From NCBI GenBank assembly GCA_036509215.1, contig DATCGA010000044.1, positions 1 to 29,344 of the forward strand: DNA of 29,344 nt, read 5' to 3'. Positions 20,372-28,777 of this stretch are shown one piece after another; the first letter of the stretch is position 1; each line of letters opens with the position of its first letter. This stretch comes from Trebonia sp036509215 (GTDB lineage: Bacteria; Actinomycetota; Actinomycetes; Streptosporangiales; Streptosporangiaceae). A program made the position numbers and the translations under genes. The notes beneath the pieces were generated by a model that worked only from the letters and a program-made list of their open reading frames with translations, had not been told where the DNA came from and did no database searches.

Positions 20372-22444
20372 CTAGACCTGCTCGCTCGCCAGCGGCGACG
20401 CGGCCACCTCGACCGGCGGCTGCAGCGCGAAGTGGCAGGCGGCCATCCGCGTTGACACGCCGTACGGCTTTAGCTCCGGCTCCTTGGTCGAGCAGATCTC
20501 CTGCGCGATCGGGCAGCGGGTGCGGAACCGGCACCCCGACGGCGGGTGGATCGCGCTCGGCAGCTCGCCGACGATCCCCTCGTGCACCTTGGACCGTTCG
20601 GTCTCGGGGTCGGCGGTGGGGGCCGACTCGATCAGGCCCTTGGTGTACGGGTGGGCCGGGCGCAGGTACACCTCGTCGGCGGTGCCGATCTCGACCAGCT
20701 TGCCGAGGTACATGACGCCGATGTGGTTGGACAGGTACCGGACCACCGACAGGTCGTGGGAGATGAACATGTAGGTCAGGCCCATCTCCTTCTGCAGGTC
20801 CCGCATCATGTTCAGCACCTGGGCCTGGACCGACACGTCGAGCGCGGAGACCGGCTCGTCGGCCACGATCAGCTGCGGGTTGAGCAGCAGCGCGCGGGCG
20901 AAGCCGAGCCGCTGCCGCTGCCCGCCGGAGAACTCGTGCGGGTACCGCTCGGTCCACGACGAGGGCAGCCCGACCTTGCCGAGCATGTCCTTGACCTTGG
21001 CGTACTGGTCGCGGCGGGATCCCATCCCCTGCACGATCAGCGGCTCGCGCAGGATCGAGCCCGCCCGCATCCGGGGGTCGAGCGAGGCGTAGGAGTCCTG
21101 GAACATGTACTGGATGTCCCGGCGCTCCTTCCGGTACTGGCGGCCGCTCGACTTGGCGAGATCCTTGGTGCCGAACAGGACCGAGCCGCTGGTCGGCTTG
21201 TCCAAGCCGACCAGCATCCGGCCGATCGTGGTCTTGCCGCAGCCGGACTCGCCGACGATGCCGAGCGTCTCGCCCTTGCGGATGTCGAATGACACGTCGG
21301 CCACAGCGCTCACCGTGCCGACCTTCCGCCGTATCACTCCTCGGGTCACCGGGAAGTCCTTGACCAGGTTCTTGGCCGACAGCACGACCTCGCCGACGAC
21401 GGCCGACTCCGGGGACACCGTCTCCCCGACCGGGGCGGGCTCGGTCACCACCAGGTGGCCGCCGACCGCCTTCTCGAGCGAGCCGACCGGGAAGAAGCAG
21501 CGGTAGACGTGCGCGGAGGTCTCGCCTGCGAGCACCGGCGGCTCGGTCCGGCAGCGGTCGGTCGCGTACCGGCAGCGCGGCGCGAACCGGCAGCCGGCGG
21601 GCGGGTTGACCAGGTCCGGCGGCGCCCCGGGGATCGAGTAGAGCCGCTCCCTGGTCTCGGCCGACTTCTCCGGCAGGGCGTGGAACAGCGCCTCGGTGTA
21701 CGGGTGGCGGGGGTTCGCGTAGAGCGCCGGGGTATCGGTCGTCTCGACGACCTTGCCCGCGTACATGACGGCGACCCGGTCCGCCCGCCCGGCGATCACG
21801 CCGAGGTCGTGGGTGACCATGATGACCGCCATGCCGAGCCGCTGCCGCAACCCGTCGATGAGCTCCAGGATCTGCTTCTGGATGGTCACGTCCAGGGCGG
21901 TCGTCGGCTCGTCCGCGATCAGCAGCCTGGGGTCGTTGGCCAGGGCCATCGCGATCATCACGCGCTGTCGCATGCCGCCGGAGAACTGGTGCGGGTACTC
22001 GTCGACCCGCTCCCGCGCCCGGGGCATGCCGACCAGGTCCAGCACCTCGACCGCGCGATCCATCGCGTCCTTCTTCGACACCTCCCGGTGCAGCAGCACG
22101 ACCTCGGCGATCTGCTTGCCGACGGTGTGGGTCGGGTTGAGCGAGGAGAGCGGGTCCTGGAAGATCATGCCGATGTCGTCGCCGCGGATCTTGCGCATCT
22201 CGTCCGCGGGCAGCCCGGTGATCTCGCGGTCGGCCAGCTTGATGGAACCGCCGGCGATGCGGCCACTGTTGGGCAGCAGCCCCATGATCGACAGCGCGGT
22301 CATCGTCTTGCCGCAGCCGGACTCGCCGACGATGCCGAGCGTCTCGCCCTCGTCGACGTGGAACGACACGCCGTCGACGGCGTGCACGATGCCGTTCTTG
22401 AGCTGAATCTCGGTGCGCAGGTCCTCGATCTGCAAAAGCGCCAC
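20372..22444 (-). CDS. Fused dual ATP-binding protein of oligopeptide ABC importer (DppD-DppF fusion)
   Basis: This 690-aa protein holds two complete peptide-importer ATPases. Half one: Walker A GESGCGKT (40-47), MIFQDPLSSLNP (Q-loop), signature FSGGMRQRV, Walker B LLIADEPTTALD and VTHDLGVIAG, then the oligopeptide C-terminal Cys motif PPAGCRFAPRCRYATDRC. Half two repeats these: GESGCGKT, YMFQDSYASLDPR, FSGGQRQRL, LIVADEPVSALD, ISHDLSVVRY and PPSGCRFRTRCPIAQEIC. A linker of about 50 residues rich in Val, Pro and Glu joins them. The Cys clusters in this class bind a 4Fe-4S cluster. GsiA is a known fused example. Start GTG 22444 follows AAAGGGGG; 10 bases separate it from the DppC-like gene. 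Both ATP sites look intact. Confidence 0.95.
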   Translation of the reverse strand: MALLQIEDLRTEIQLKNGIVHAVDGVSFHVDEGETLGIVGESGCGKTMTALSIMGLLPNSGRIAGGSIKLADREITGLPADEMRKIRGDDIGMIFQDPLSSLNPTHTVGKQIAEVVLLHREVSKKDAMDRAVEVLDLVGMPRARERVDEYPHQFSGGMRQRVMIAMALANDPRLLIADEPTTALDVTIQKQILELIDGLRQRLGMAVIMVTHDLGVIAGRADRVAVMYAGKVVETTDTPALYANPRHPYTEALFHALPEKSAETRERLYSIPGAPPDLVNPPAGCRFAPRCRYATDRCRTEPPVLAGETSAHVYRCFFPVGSLEKAVGGHLVVTEPAPVGETVSPESAVVGEVVLSAKNLVKDFPVTRGVIRRKVGTVSAVADVSFDIRKGETLGIVGESGCGKTTIGRMLVGLDKPTSGSVLFGTKDLAKSSGRQYRKERRDIQYMFQDSYASLDPRMRAGSILREPLIVQGMGSRRDQYAKVKDMLGKVGLPSSWTERYPHEFSGGQRQRLGFARALLLNPQLIVADEPVSALDVSVQAQVLNMMRDLQKEMGLTYMFISHDLSVVRYLSNHIGVMYLGKLVEIGTADEVYLRPAHPYTKGLIESAPTADPETERSKVHEGIVGELPSAIHPPSGCRFRTRCPIAQEICSTKEPELKPYGVSTRMAACHFALQPPVEVAASPLASEQV

Positions 22445-22454
22445 TTTTCCCCCT

Positions 22455-23369
22455 TTACCGGCGCTGCAGCCGGGTCTCGAACGCGTCGCGGAGCGCGTCG
22501 CCGATGAAGTTGAACGCGATGCAGGTGAGGATGATCGCCACGCCGGACGGGTAGATCAGCCACCAGTAGTTGCCGCCCTGGATGTAGTTCAGGCCGCCGG
22601 ATAGCATCGACCCCCAGTCCGTCGCTGGCGGCGCGACGCCGAGGGTGAGGAAGCCGAGCACCGACAGGGTGAGAATCGAGTCGGCGACCGCGAAGGTGGC
22701 CTGGACGATGATCGTGCCGATCGCGTTCGGCACGATGTGCCTCATCACGGCGCGCAGCGGACGGCCGCCGACCACCCGCACCGCCTGCACATACTCCCTG
22801 GTGCGGAGCGCGAGGGTCTCACCGCGGACCAGACGCGCGACACCGAACCAGTAGAACACCGCGATGATGAAGATGATGACCGTCGGAGTCGGATGGAAGA
22901 TCACCGACAGGATGATGATCACCATCAGGGACGGCAGCGACAAGCCCGCGTCCACGATCCGCATCATGACCGAGTCGATGAATCCACCGGCGAAACCGGA
23001 GATGGCCCCGTACACCGTGCCGAAGAAAACCGAGACAACGGCGGCGGCAAGCCCGACCTCAAGCGAGGTCTGGCCGCCGACCATGAGCCGGCCGACCTGG
23101 TCATACCCGAGGTCGTCGCAGCCGAGCAGGTGGGCTCCCGATGGGGTGCACAGGGTGTTCAACAGGTTGGTGTTGACCTGGTTCGTCACGTAGATGTGCG
23201 GGCCGACGAAGCAGAACAGGAAGATGAACACCACGAAGCCGAGGCCGCCGAGCGCCAGCTTGTTCTCCGCGAACACCTCCCAGGCGCGGATGAGCATGCC
23301 GCGCGGCTTGGCCGTCAGCTCTATACCGAGCTCGGCGTCGCTGGCCGCAATGGCCTGTGCCTCCGCCAT
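22455..23369 (-). CDS. Oligopeptide-type ABC permease, DppC-like
   Basis: The 304-aa permease has a cytoplasmic N-terminal part with WEVFAENKLALGGLGFVVFI (the OppC N-terminal region before helix 1), a periplasm-facing loop with two Cys (LCTPSGAHLLGC, followed by DDLGYDQVGRLMVGGQTSLE), five further hydrophobic segments, and the EAA loop equivalent VRVVGGRPLRAVMRHIVPNA. It should form the membrane channel with the DppB-like partner. Start ATG 23369 shares its A with the upstream permease stop (TGATG), a one-base overlap that implies coupling. The helix AIISV-type core LMVIIILSVIFHPTPTVIIF is very hydrophobic, as expected. Confidence 0.95.
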   Translation of the reverse strand: MAEAQAIAASDAELGIELTAKPRGMLIRAWEVFAENKLALGGLGFVVFIFLFCFVGPHIYVTNQVNTNLLNTLCTPSGAHLLGCDDLGYDQVGRLMVGGQTSLEVGLAAAVVSVFFGTVYGAISGFAGGFIDSVMMRIVDAGLSLPSLMVIIILSVIFHPTPTVIIFIIAVFYWFGVARLVRGETLALRTREYVQAVRVVGGRPLRAVMRHIVPNAIGTIIVQATFAVADSILTLSVLGFLTLGVAPPATDWGSMLSGGLNYIQGGNYWWLIYPSGVAIILTCIAFNFIGDALRDAFETRLQRR

Positions 23370-24313
23370 CAGTACCTCACCCTCGGGTCAAGGATCGCGT
23401 AGCCGACGTCTGCGAGCAGGTTCCCCAGAATGGTCGCCACCGTGGCGAGCACGGTGAACCCGAGCAGCGTCTCGTAGTCCACATTGAGCGCCGCCTGATA
23501 GAACGCAAGGCCCATGCCCGGGTAGTTGAAGACGACCTCGAGCAGGATCGCCCCGCCGACCAGCGTCGGTACGGAGAGGCCGAGCAGCGTGACGATCGAG
23601 ACCAGCGAGTTGCGGAACACGTGGCTCCAGATCACCCGGCGCTCGCTCGCGCCCTTGGCGCGGGCCGTGCGCACGTAGTCCTGGACCAGATTGTCGAGCA
23701 CCGACGATCGCATGTACCTGGACCAGAGCGCGAAAAGCAGGAAGGCGTAGGTGACCACCGGCAACACGAGGGCCCTCGGCTGACCAAGGATCGACAGGAT
23801 CGAGGAGGACTGGGGCGCGAACGGCGGGAATATGTGCGTGTCCACCGCGAACCAGTCCACGAGCACGATGCCGAGAAAGAACGTCGGCGTGGAGTAGCCG
23901 AGGAACGAGATGCCGGTCAGTATGTAGTCGCCGATGCTGTTGCGGTGCACTGCCTGGTACACGCCGAGCGGGATGCCGAAGAGCAGGGAGACGATGGTGC
24001 CAAGCAGTACCAGAACGATCGTCTTGGGCAGATCCTGGGCGATCTCGCTCGTGACTGAGAGGTTCAGCTTGGGAGAGAAGCCCAGGTTGCCGTGCAGGAG
24101 TTGACCCACCCACTTGATGTACTGCACGTAGAACGGCTGGTCGAAGCCGTAAATGCGGTTGTAATAGGCGATCTGGAAGGGGTTCGCCCGGCTGCCGAGC
24201 AGCGCCAAGACCGGTCCGCCAGGAAACAGGTGGACCAGGGCAAGGGTGGCGACCGTCACCAGGAACAGGACGACAAGCGACTGTCCGATCCGCCGAATGA
24301 GGAAACCGACCAC
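23369..24313 (-). CDS. Oligopeptide-type ABC permease, DppB-like
   Basis: The 314-aa permease has the DppB N-terminus (MVGFLIRRIGQSLVVLFLVT), a large external loop (FQIAYYNRIYGFDQPFYVQY, then GNLGFSPKLNLSVTSEIAQD), and LPKTIVLVLLGTIVSLLFGI. The EAA loop VRTARAKGASERRVIWSHVF, then RNSLVSIVTLLGLSVPTLVG and the final helix are characteristic. It should pair with the DppC-like protein as the second half of the channel. Start ATG 24313 (GTG is not seen nearby) has GAAAGG about 9 bases upstream. It lies 77 bases downstream of the substrate-binding gene, behind a perfect palindrome, and overlaps the next gene by one base. Confidence 0.95.
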   Translation of the reverse strand: MVGFLIRRIGQSLVVLFLVTVATLALVHLFPGGPVLALLGSRANPFQIAYYNRIYGFDQPFYVQYIKWVGQLLHGNLGFSPKLNLSVTSEIAQDLPKTIVLVLLGTIVSLLFGIPLGVYQAVHRNSIGDYILTGISFLGYSTPTFFLGIVLVDWFAVDTHIFPPFAPQSSSILSILGQPRALVLPVVTYAFLLFALWSRYMRSSVLDNLVQDYVRTARAKGASERRVIWSHVFRNSLVSIVTLLGLSVPTLVGGAILLEVVFNYPGMGLAFYQAALNVDYETLLGFTVLATVATILGNLLADVGYAILDPRVRY

Positions 24314-24341
24314 GGTTTCACAAACCTTTCTCGCGGCCTGA

Positions 24342-24373
24342 CCGCGGCCCCGCCCGATCGGGCGGGGCCGCGG
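24342..24373 (-). terminator. Perfect 32-bp palindrome, likely attenuator between binding-protein and permease genes
   Basis: The 32 bases read the same on both strands; the left half is CCGCGGCCCCGCCCGA. As RNA it folds into a very stable stem with almost no loop. It sits between the stop of the binding-protein gene (24391) and the first permease start (24313). This would lower read-through, giving more binding protein than permease, or protect the 3' end of the upstream mRNA. Confidence 0.8.
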
Positions 24374-24390
24374 CCGACGCTACCCGGTGG

Positions 24391-26295
24391 CTACTTGGTG
24401 AAGTGCCAGTATTCGGGCAGTTCAGTGCCGAGCGGGTTGAACGCGACATTGGCCAGCTTGGCTGTCACGGCCTGGACGGTGTAGTTGTTCGGCGTGAAGA
24501 TGAACGGCAGCTGCTGCGCGGTGTAGGTCGCGTACTGGTTGAACGCAGTCATGCTGCTGCTGGTGTGGGTCGCGTTGATCAGCTGGTCCTCGTTCGCGTT
24601 GGAGAAGCCACCCGCGTTCGAGGCTGCGCCGGTCTGGAACAGGGGCTCGCCGGTCGGCTCAAAGCCGGGTCCGTTGAAGTTCCAGCCACCGAAGTTGAGC
24701 GCCTGCCAAGTGCTGCACTTGGGCATTGGCTTGCACGGCGCCGTCTGGCCGATGATCGTGTTGAACGACTGCGGCACCAGGTTGAGGGCGATGCCGGCCT
24801 GCGCGAGGTCCGACTTGTACACGGCCACTTCCTGCGCGAAGAACGTCACGCCGGTCGCGTAGTCCATCGTGATCTTGAGCGCCGTCCCCTTGGTGACCCC
24901 GGTCCCGCACAGGGCCGGGTTCTCGCAGGTCATCACTCCGCCGACCTCTGACCAGCCATGGCTGGTCAGCAGCGCCTTGGCGGCGGTGACGTTGAACGGG
25001 TACGGCCCTTGGCCGCTATTCTCGCTCTGGATCGAGGGGATCCACTGGCTCGGCGGCTCGTTCGGCACCCCGCCTGTGGTCGGGTACCCGTAGCCGCGTT
25101 CCAGGGCCTTGATCATGCCTTCCTGGTCGGTGGACTCCTGAAGCGCCTGTCGGACGTACAGCTGCTTGAACGCCGGCCCGAGGGTGGGGTTGTTGTAGTT
25201 GATGTAGAAGTAGTCGATGCCGTCGGCGTAGTTCGGGGCCAGCGTGAAGCCGCCGCCCAGCGGGTCAGTGGACGGCAGCGGCCCGGTTCCGGTCCGGTTC
25301 GGCAGATCCTGCGATGGTATGTAGCCCACGTCGATCTGCCCGGTCTTCAGGGCGGTGTACTCCGTCGAGTCGTCGGTGTACGCGTAGTACGTCATCGCCG
25401 CGAGCTCGGGCTTGGGGGCGCCGGAGTAGCTCGTGTTCGGCACGAACGTCGTGACGGGGCCCGCGGTGGCGGTGCTGAACATGGACAGCTTCCACGGCCC
25501 GTCGACGACCCCCCAGATGGGGTTAGTCGCATAGGTCTTCACGCTCGCCGCCTGAGCGGCAAGGAACTTGTAGACCGCGACGCACTTGGCCCACTTGTCC
25601 TTTGCGGAGTCCGTGGTGCAGCCGCCGCTGCCGGACTTGGCCCCGGCCGAAGTGACATCCCAGGCCATCGGAATCGGGTTGATCTCGGCGAGCTGGTTGT
25701 AGGTGAACCAGACGCTGGAGACGCTGCTCTTGAGGTGCAGGACCACGGTGTTGGGCCCGGTGGCGCTGTAAGAGGTCAGGTTGTCAGGCAGCAGGCCCGG
25801 GCTGTAGCCGTAGAAGTTGGAGAACTCCGCCTTCATCATGTTCAGCCAGAAGACGACGTCGGCGGCGTTGACCGTTTCGCCGTTGCTCCACTTCCAGCCC
25901 TTCATGTTGATCGTCACGGTCTTGCCGTCAGCCGAGTACGACGGCGCCGAGGCGGTCGATAGCGGGTAGTTGATCGCGACCGAGTTCGCGTTGCCACCGA
26001 AGTAATACAGCGGCCGGTACAGCATCTCCTCGAAGGCGAGGGTGTTGTACTCGTTTGCGTTGGCCAGCGGGATGAACGGGAAGATGTAATTCAGCGTCAC
26101 ACCCGGGGGCAGCGCCACCTTCGCCGTGCCGCCCGGCTGGACTGCGGCGGTCGACGACGCAGTGGCCGACGCGCTGGTGCCGCCCGACGGGCTACTGCTG
26201 CTGCTGCTGCACGCGGCGATGCCCACTGCGAGCAGGGCTGCCGCTCCGGCCACCGCGATCCGCGCTAGGCGCGGCCGCCGTCTGTTCCGAAACAT
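24391..26295 (-). CDS. Extracellular solute-binding lipoprotein, oligopeptide ABC importer (family 5)
   Basis: The 634-aa protein has an Arg-rich n-region (RNRRRPRLAR), hydrophobic core and lipobox IAAC with Cys29, followed by a Ser run and an Ala/Ser/Thr linker to about residue 60. The binding domain has the SBP family 5 pattern: LAFEEMLYRPLYYFGG, GKTVTINMKGWKWSNGETVN with ADVVFWLNMMKAEF, NPIWGVVDGPWKLSMF, then YTALKTGQIDVGYIPSQDL and KQLYVRQALQESTDQEGMIK. It captures a peptide or similar solute outside the cell for the permeases encoded downstream. Length is somewhat over the family's usual 520-600. ATG 26295 is preferred over TTG 26298 as AAGGAG lies 8 bases before it. It is the first gene of the importer operon. 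Confidence 0.95.
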   Translation of the reverse strand: MFRNRRRPRLARIAVAGAAALLAVGIAACSSSSSSPSGGTSASATASSTAAVQPGGTAKVALPPGVTLNYIFPFIPLANANEYNTLAFEEMLYRPLYYFGGNANSVAINYPLSTASAPSYSADGKTVTINMKGWKWSNGETVNAADVVFWLNMMKAEFSNFYGYSPGLLPDNLTSYSATGPNTVVLHLKSSVSSVWFTYNQLAEINPIPMAWDVTSAGAKSGSGGCTTDSAKDKWAKCVAVYKFLAAQAASVKTYATNPIWGVVDGPWKLSMFSTATAGPVTTFVPNTSYSGAPKPELAAMTYYAYTDDSTEYTALKTGQIDVGYIPSQDLPNRTGTGPLPSTDPLGGGFTLAPNYADGIDYFYINYNNPTLGPAFKQLYVRQALQESTDQEGMIKALERGYGYPTTGGVPNEPPSQWIPSIQSENSGQGPYPFNVTAAKALLTSHGWSEVGGVMTCENPALCGTGVTKGTALKITMDYATGVTFFAQEVAVYKSDLAQAGIALNLVPQSFNTIIGQTAPCKPMPKCSTWQALNFGGWNFNGPGFEPTGEPLFQTGAASNAGGFSNANEDQLINATHTSSSMTAFNQYATYTAQQLPFIFTPNNYTVQAVTAKLANVAFNPLGTELPEYWHFTK

Positions 26296-26893
26296 CAATT
26301 GCGCTCCTTGGCTGTGCTGATGATGCGCCTCCGGCTTGCCCGGGTAGGGCGTGCCCCCAGACGCTGGGTTTGCCGGAAGCGTAAATTAGGCCTATTAAGG
26401 ACCCGAAGCCAGACGGTCACGATTTGCTATCGATACGCCTATGTTTGGACATCTCGCCGTCCGCACGCCCGTGAGCGCGCAGGTCGGCACGCGCGGCGCC
26501 GGTGCCTGCGTTCCGGCCAAAATACCACAAAGCCCACGTTGTATACCACGAGGAAGCCAACGACTTTTCGGTGCTTGTCGTACTCTGCCGGAAGATTTCC
26601 TGAACATTGCCGCTTTCGAAGCAGTTTGCAGTAAACGGAACCAACCATGATCGACCGTTACGGAGGGTAAGTCTGCGAGACGGGATCGCTGGTGCTGCTG
26701 GTGGTGCCGGAGGGGGTTGCTCGAGTGGCCCGTGGGGTCGGCGTTGCCGACGGTTCCGGCGTCCAGCGGCCAGGTTGTGCGCGCTGAGGGTTCGTGTTGC
26801 CTGTGCGCTAGACGGGATCGTGCGAGGCGCAGCGCGTGCGGTGGGACGTGTGCGCTCGGGTTCTGGGCGCTTGGCGCTGCGCGCTTCTTGCTG
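26296..26893. other. Gene-free stretch upstream of the importer operon
   Basis: No convincing gene is seen in about 600 bases. Bases about 26380-26660 are visibly less GC-rich than the surroundings, and short ORFs there lack a ribosome site, a usual codon pattern or a recognisable motif. The first 100 bases should hold the importer promoter; a TAATTT (minus strand, 26383-26388) is a possible -10 box but no good -35 goes with it. CCCAG-ACG-CTGGG (about 26357-26369) is a small hairpin. GACGGGATCG occurs twice (about 26678 and 26812). I see no riboswitch. Confidence 0.5.
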
Positions 26894-27445
26894 TTATCGC
26901 TGGTACTTGTCGAACAGGGCCTCGGCCCGGTCGAGGGTCTCGCGGAGGTTGTTGCCGCCGACCAGCGCGCGGGCCTCGTCGAGGTCGAGCCAGCGCAGCG
27001 GTGAGTGCTCGTTCTCCGGTGCGATCGCGTCCGGGTGCTCGGTCGCCAGGAAGAAGCGGAGATCGGCGTGCTCATGCTCGGGCTCGGCCCCCGACTGGCG
27101 CACGTAGCAGACGACCGCGTGCTGCAGCGTCTCGTCCGGCCAGGGCACCAGGTCGGACAGCCCCGTCTCCTCACGAGCCTCGCGCAGCGCGATCTGGAGG
27201 GGGTCGGTCTCGCCCGGATCGCCGTGGCCGCCGACCTGGAGCCAGAGGTCGTGCTTGACGTGCCAGCGGAGCAGCACCCGGCGGCTGGCCGGATGCACGA
27301 CCAGGGCAGACGCGGTGAAGTGGAGCGGGAGCTGCGATCGCGACCAGGGATCGGACGCCGCCTCGGCGAGCAGGCGCATCCGCCTGACGTCGGCAGCCTC
27401 GGTCTCGCCCGACGCCTGGTATCCGGTTAGCAGCCCGTCCAGCAC
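26894..27445 (-). CDS. NUDIX hydrolase
   Basis: The 183-aa protein has a Nudix box GGHGDPGETDPLQIALREAR then EETGL (about residues 72-96), with Glu79, Arg88, Glu89, Glu92 and Glu93 as the metal/catalytic set; the spacing between the first Glu and the Arg-Glu pair is eight rather than seven, a known variant. Before it lie LHFTASALVVHPASRRVLL and WHVKHDLWLQVGGH, and after it HADLRFFLATEHPDAIAPEN and LRWLDLDEARAL. It should hydrolyse a nucleoside diphosphate linked to another group; the substrate is not known. Start GTG 27445 has no strong ribosome site. It is a single gene on the minus strand, divergent from the gene at 27771. Confidence 0.93.
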   Translation of the reverse strand: MLDGLLTGYQASGETEAADVRRMRLLAEAASDPWSRSQLPLHFTASALVVHPASRRVLLRWHVKHDLWLQVGGHGDPGETDPLQIALREAREETGLSDLVPWPDETLQHAVVCYVRQSGAEPEHEHADLRFFLATEHPDAIAPENEHSPLRWLDLDEARALVGGNNLRETLDRAEALFDKYQR

Positions 27446-27770
27446 GCGACCATGCTGTCATGCGCGCCCCGGCGCGCGCGAACGAATTTCCGGGCGGTTC
27501 TCTTCGCGGATGGCATCGTCAGTCCCAGCTGTCGCACTGGACACGCGCGCATCACTAGTACGTTAATTCGAACGCTTGATAACGAAGTCCGGCACCGTCC
27601 GCAAATACTTTCCATGCGGTCGCATCTGTGTTCTAATATCGACTATGAGAAAGTCGCTCGCGGCGATCGGCGGCCAGGGAGGCGCGGCGCACTTCCCTGC
27701 GCCACGACCCCCGGCCGCTGGCCGCGACTAGCCGACGCGCTGCACAGACGAACATCAGCAAGAGGTGACC
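27446..27770. promoter_or_regulatory. Intergenic region between divergent genes, with a candidate promoter and a tiny ORF
   Basis: About 325 bases separate the divergent NUDIX and 27771 genes and are moderately AT-rich. TAATAT at 27634-27639 (plus) resembles a -10 box; transcription would begin about 27646, at the ATG (27645) of a 28-codon ORF (27645-27731, beginning MRKSLAAIGGQGG), giving a leaderless leader peptide, or else a 125-base 5' leader for the gene at 27771. CGTTA (about 27560) and TAACG (about 27579) form a short inverted repeat around 14 bases, a possible operator. These are weak signals. Confidence 0.35.
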
Positions 27771-28709
27771 ATGACGCGCAGTTTCGAATATATTAGCTAT
27801 GATGATGCCAGCCAGCTCACCATGAGTGAAAACACCGCCGCCGACGACGAGGGCGCGTCGGGTCAGCCGGCCCCCGGCGACCAGGGGGCTGGGCCCGGGT
27901 TCGGCTCGTACGCGCCCAACGGGCGGACCGAGGCGCTGATCAACCGCGGCCGCGCGCCCGCCGGGCGATCGCGGACCCAGTGGCTCCGCTCCCATCTGCG
28001 GGCGATCGCGATCACGCTCGCAGCGTTCGGGATCGGGATCGTCGCGCTGGTGATCGCGCTGCCCGGCGGCGGCGCGAGCTGGCCGGGCAGCGTGGCCCAG
28101 GTCCAGGCGGAGATCACCACCGCCTGCGAGAACCCCAACGTGGCGGCCGAGCCGAGCCAGCTCGATTTCGCCTGCGCGAAGTCGACCCAGCACGTCCTCT
28201 GGGTCTTCGCGCTGCTGACGAGCGGCAACAACCCCGGCTTCGTCGACCAGACGACCGGGCGCAAGGGCCTCGAGCCGATCCAGCCGACCCAGGGCGGCGA
28301 CATCGCCTGGTCGCTCAACCTGCACCAGCCCTACAACCCGGCCAACCCGGTGGACAGCCTCCAGGTGGCGGCACGGGCGATCAACAACATCATCAGCGGG
28401 GCGACCCTCACCAGCTCGAGCGGCACCCCCGACGTCGAGCCGGGCCTGGAGAGCACGGCCGCGAACTGCCAGCGCTACACCGGCTCGGCCCTGCTCGTCA
28501 CCCGAACCGGCTTCCCGGCCCGGTGCGCGCAGCCCGTGAGCACCCCATCGGGCGAGGCGGCGCTGGTGACCGACGTCTTCCAGCAGTGGATGGGCGGCAC
28601 CCCGTCGCAGATGGCGTCCCAGGCCGGGGTGCTGTTCGAGAACGCCGATAACCCGGGCAACCAGCAGGTCCAGGCGATCCTCGCCAGCCTGCCTAGCTTC
28701 GGAATGTAA
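27771..28709 (+). CDS. Single-pass membrane protein of unknown family
   Basis: The 312-aa protein starts at ATG 27771 after AGAGG (the GTG at 27765 overlaps that site). The first 18 residues (MTRSFEYISYDDASQL) come from a much less GC-rich stretch than the rest. A flexible Gly/Pro/Ala-rich part follows to about residue 65, then basic residues and a transmembrane helix AIAITLAAFGIGIVALVIAL (about 82-101). The remaining 210 residues should be outside the cell; they include four Cys and the segments LDFACAKSTQHVLWVFALLT, RKGLEPIQPTQGGDIAWSLN, LQVAARAINNIISGATLTSS and LVTDVFQQWMGG. No known domain is recognised. The next gene, 68 bases on in the same direction, is also a secreted protein, so they may work together at the cell wall. 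Confidence 0.8.
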   Translation: MTRSFEYISYDDASQLTMSENTAADDEGASGQPAPGDQGAGPGFGSYAPNGRTEALINRGRAPAGRSRTQWLRSHLRAIAITLAAFGIGIVALVIALPGGGASWPGSVAQVQAEITTACENPNVAAEPSQLDFACAKSTQHVLWVFALLTSGNNPGFVDQTTGRKGLEPIQPTQGGDIAWSLNLHQPYNPANPVDSLQVAARAINNIISGATLTSSSGTPDVEPGLESTAANCQRYTGSALLVTRTGFPARCAQPVSTPSGEAALVTDVFQQWMGGTPSQMASQAGVLFENADNPGNQQVQAILASLPSFGM

Positions 28710-28777
28710 TTAAGAAATTTCGTTCTGTATCGGGCGAAATCGTAGGACTGTTACCGCGGAAGGGGGGAAGAGGAACC

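Noticed and set aside
26187..26212. CTG/CTGCTG triplet run that looks like a microsatellite
   Set aside because: It encodes the poly-Ser run just after the lipobox Cys of the binding protein, a common linker.
26417..26644. Overlapping 69- to 75-aa ORFs in the stretch upstream of the importer
   Set aside because: Several frames are open with similar length, none has a ribosome site or motif, and the region is of mixed composition.
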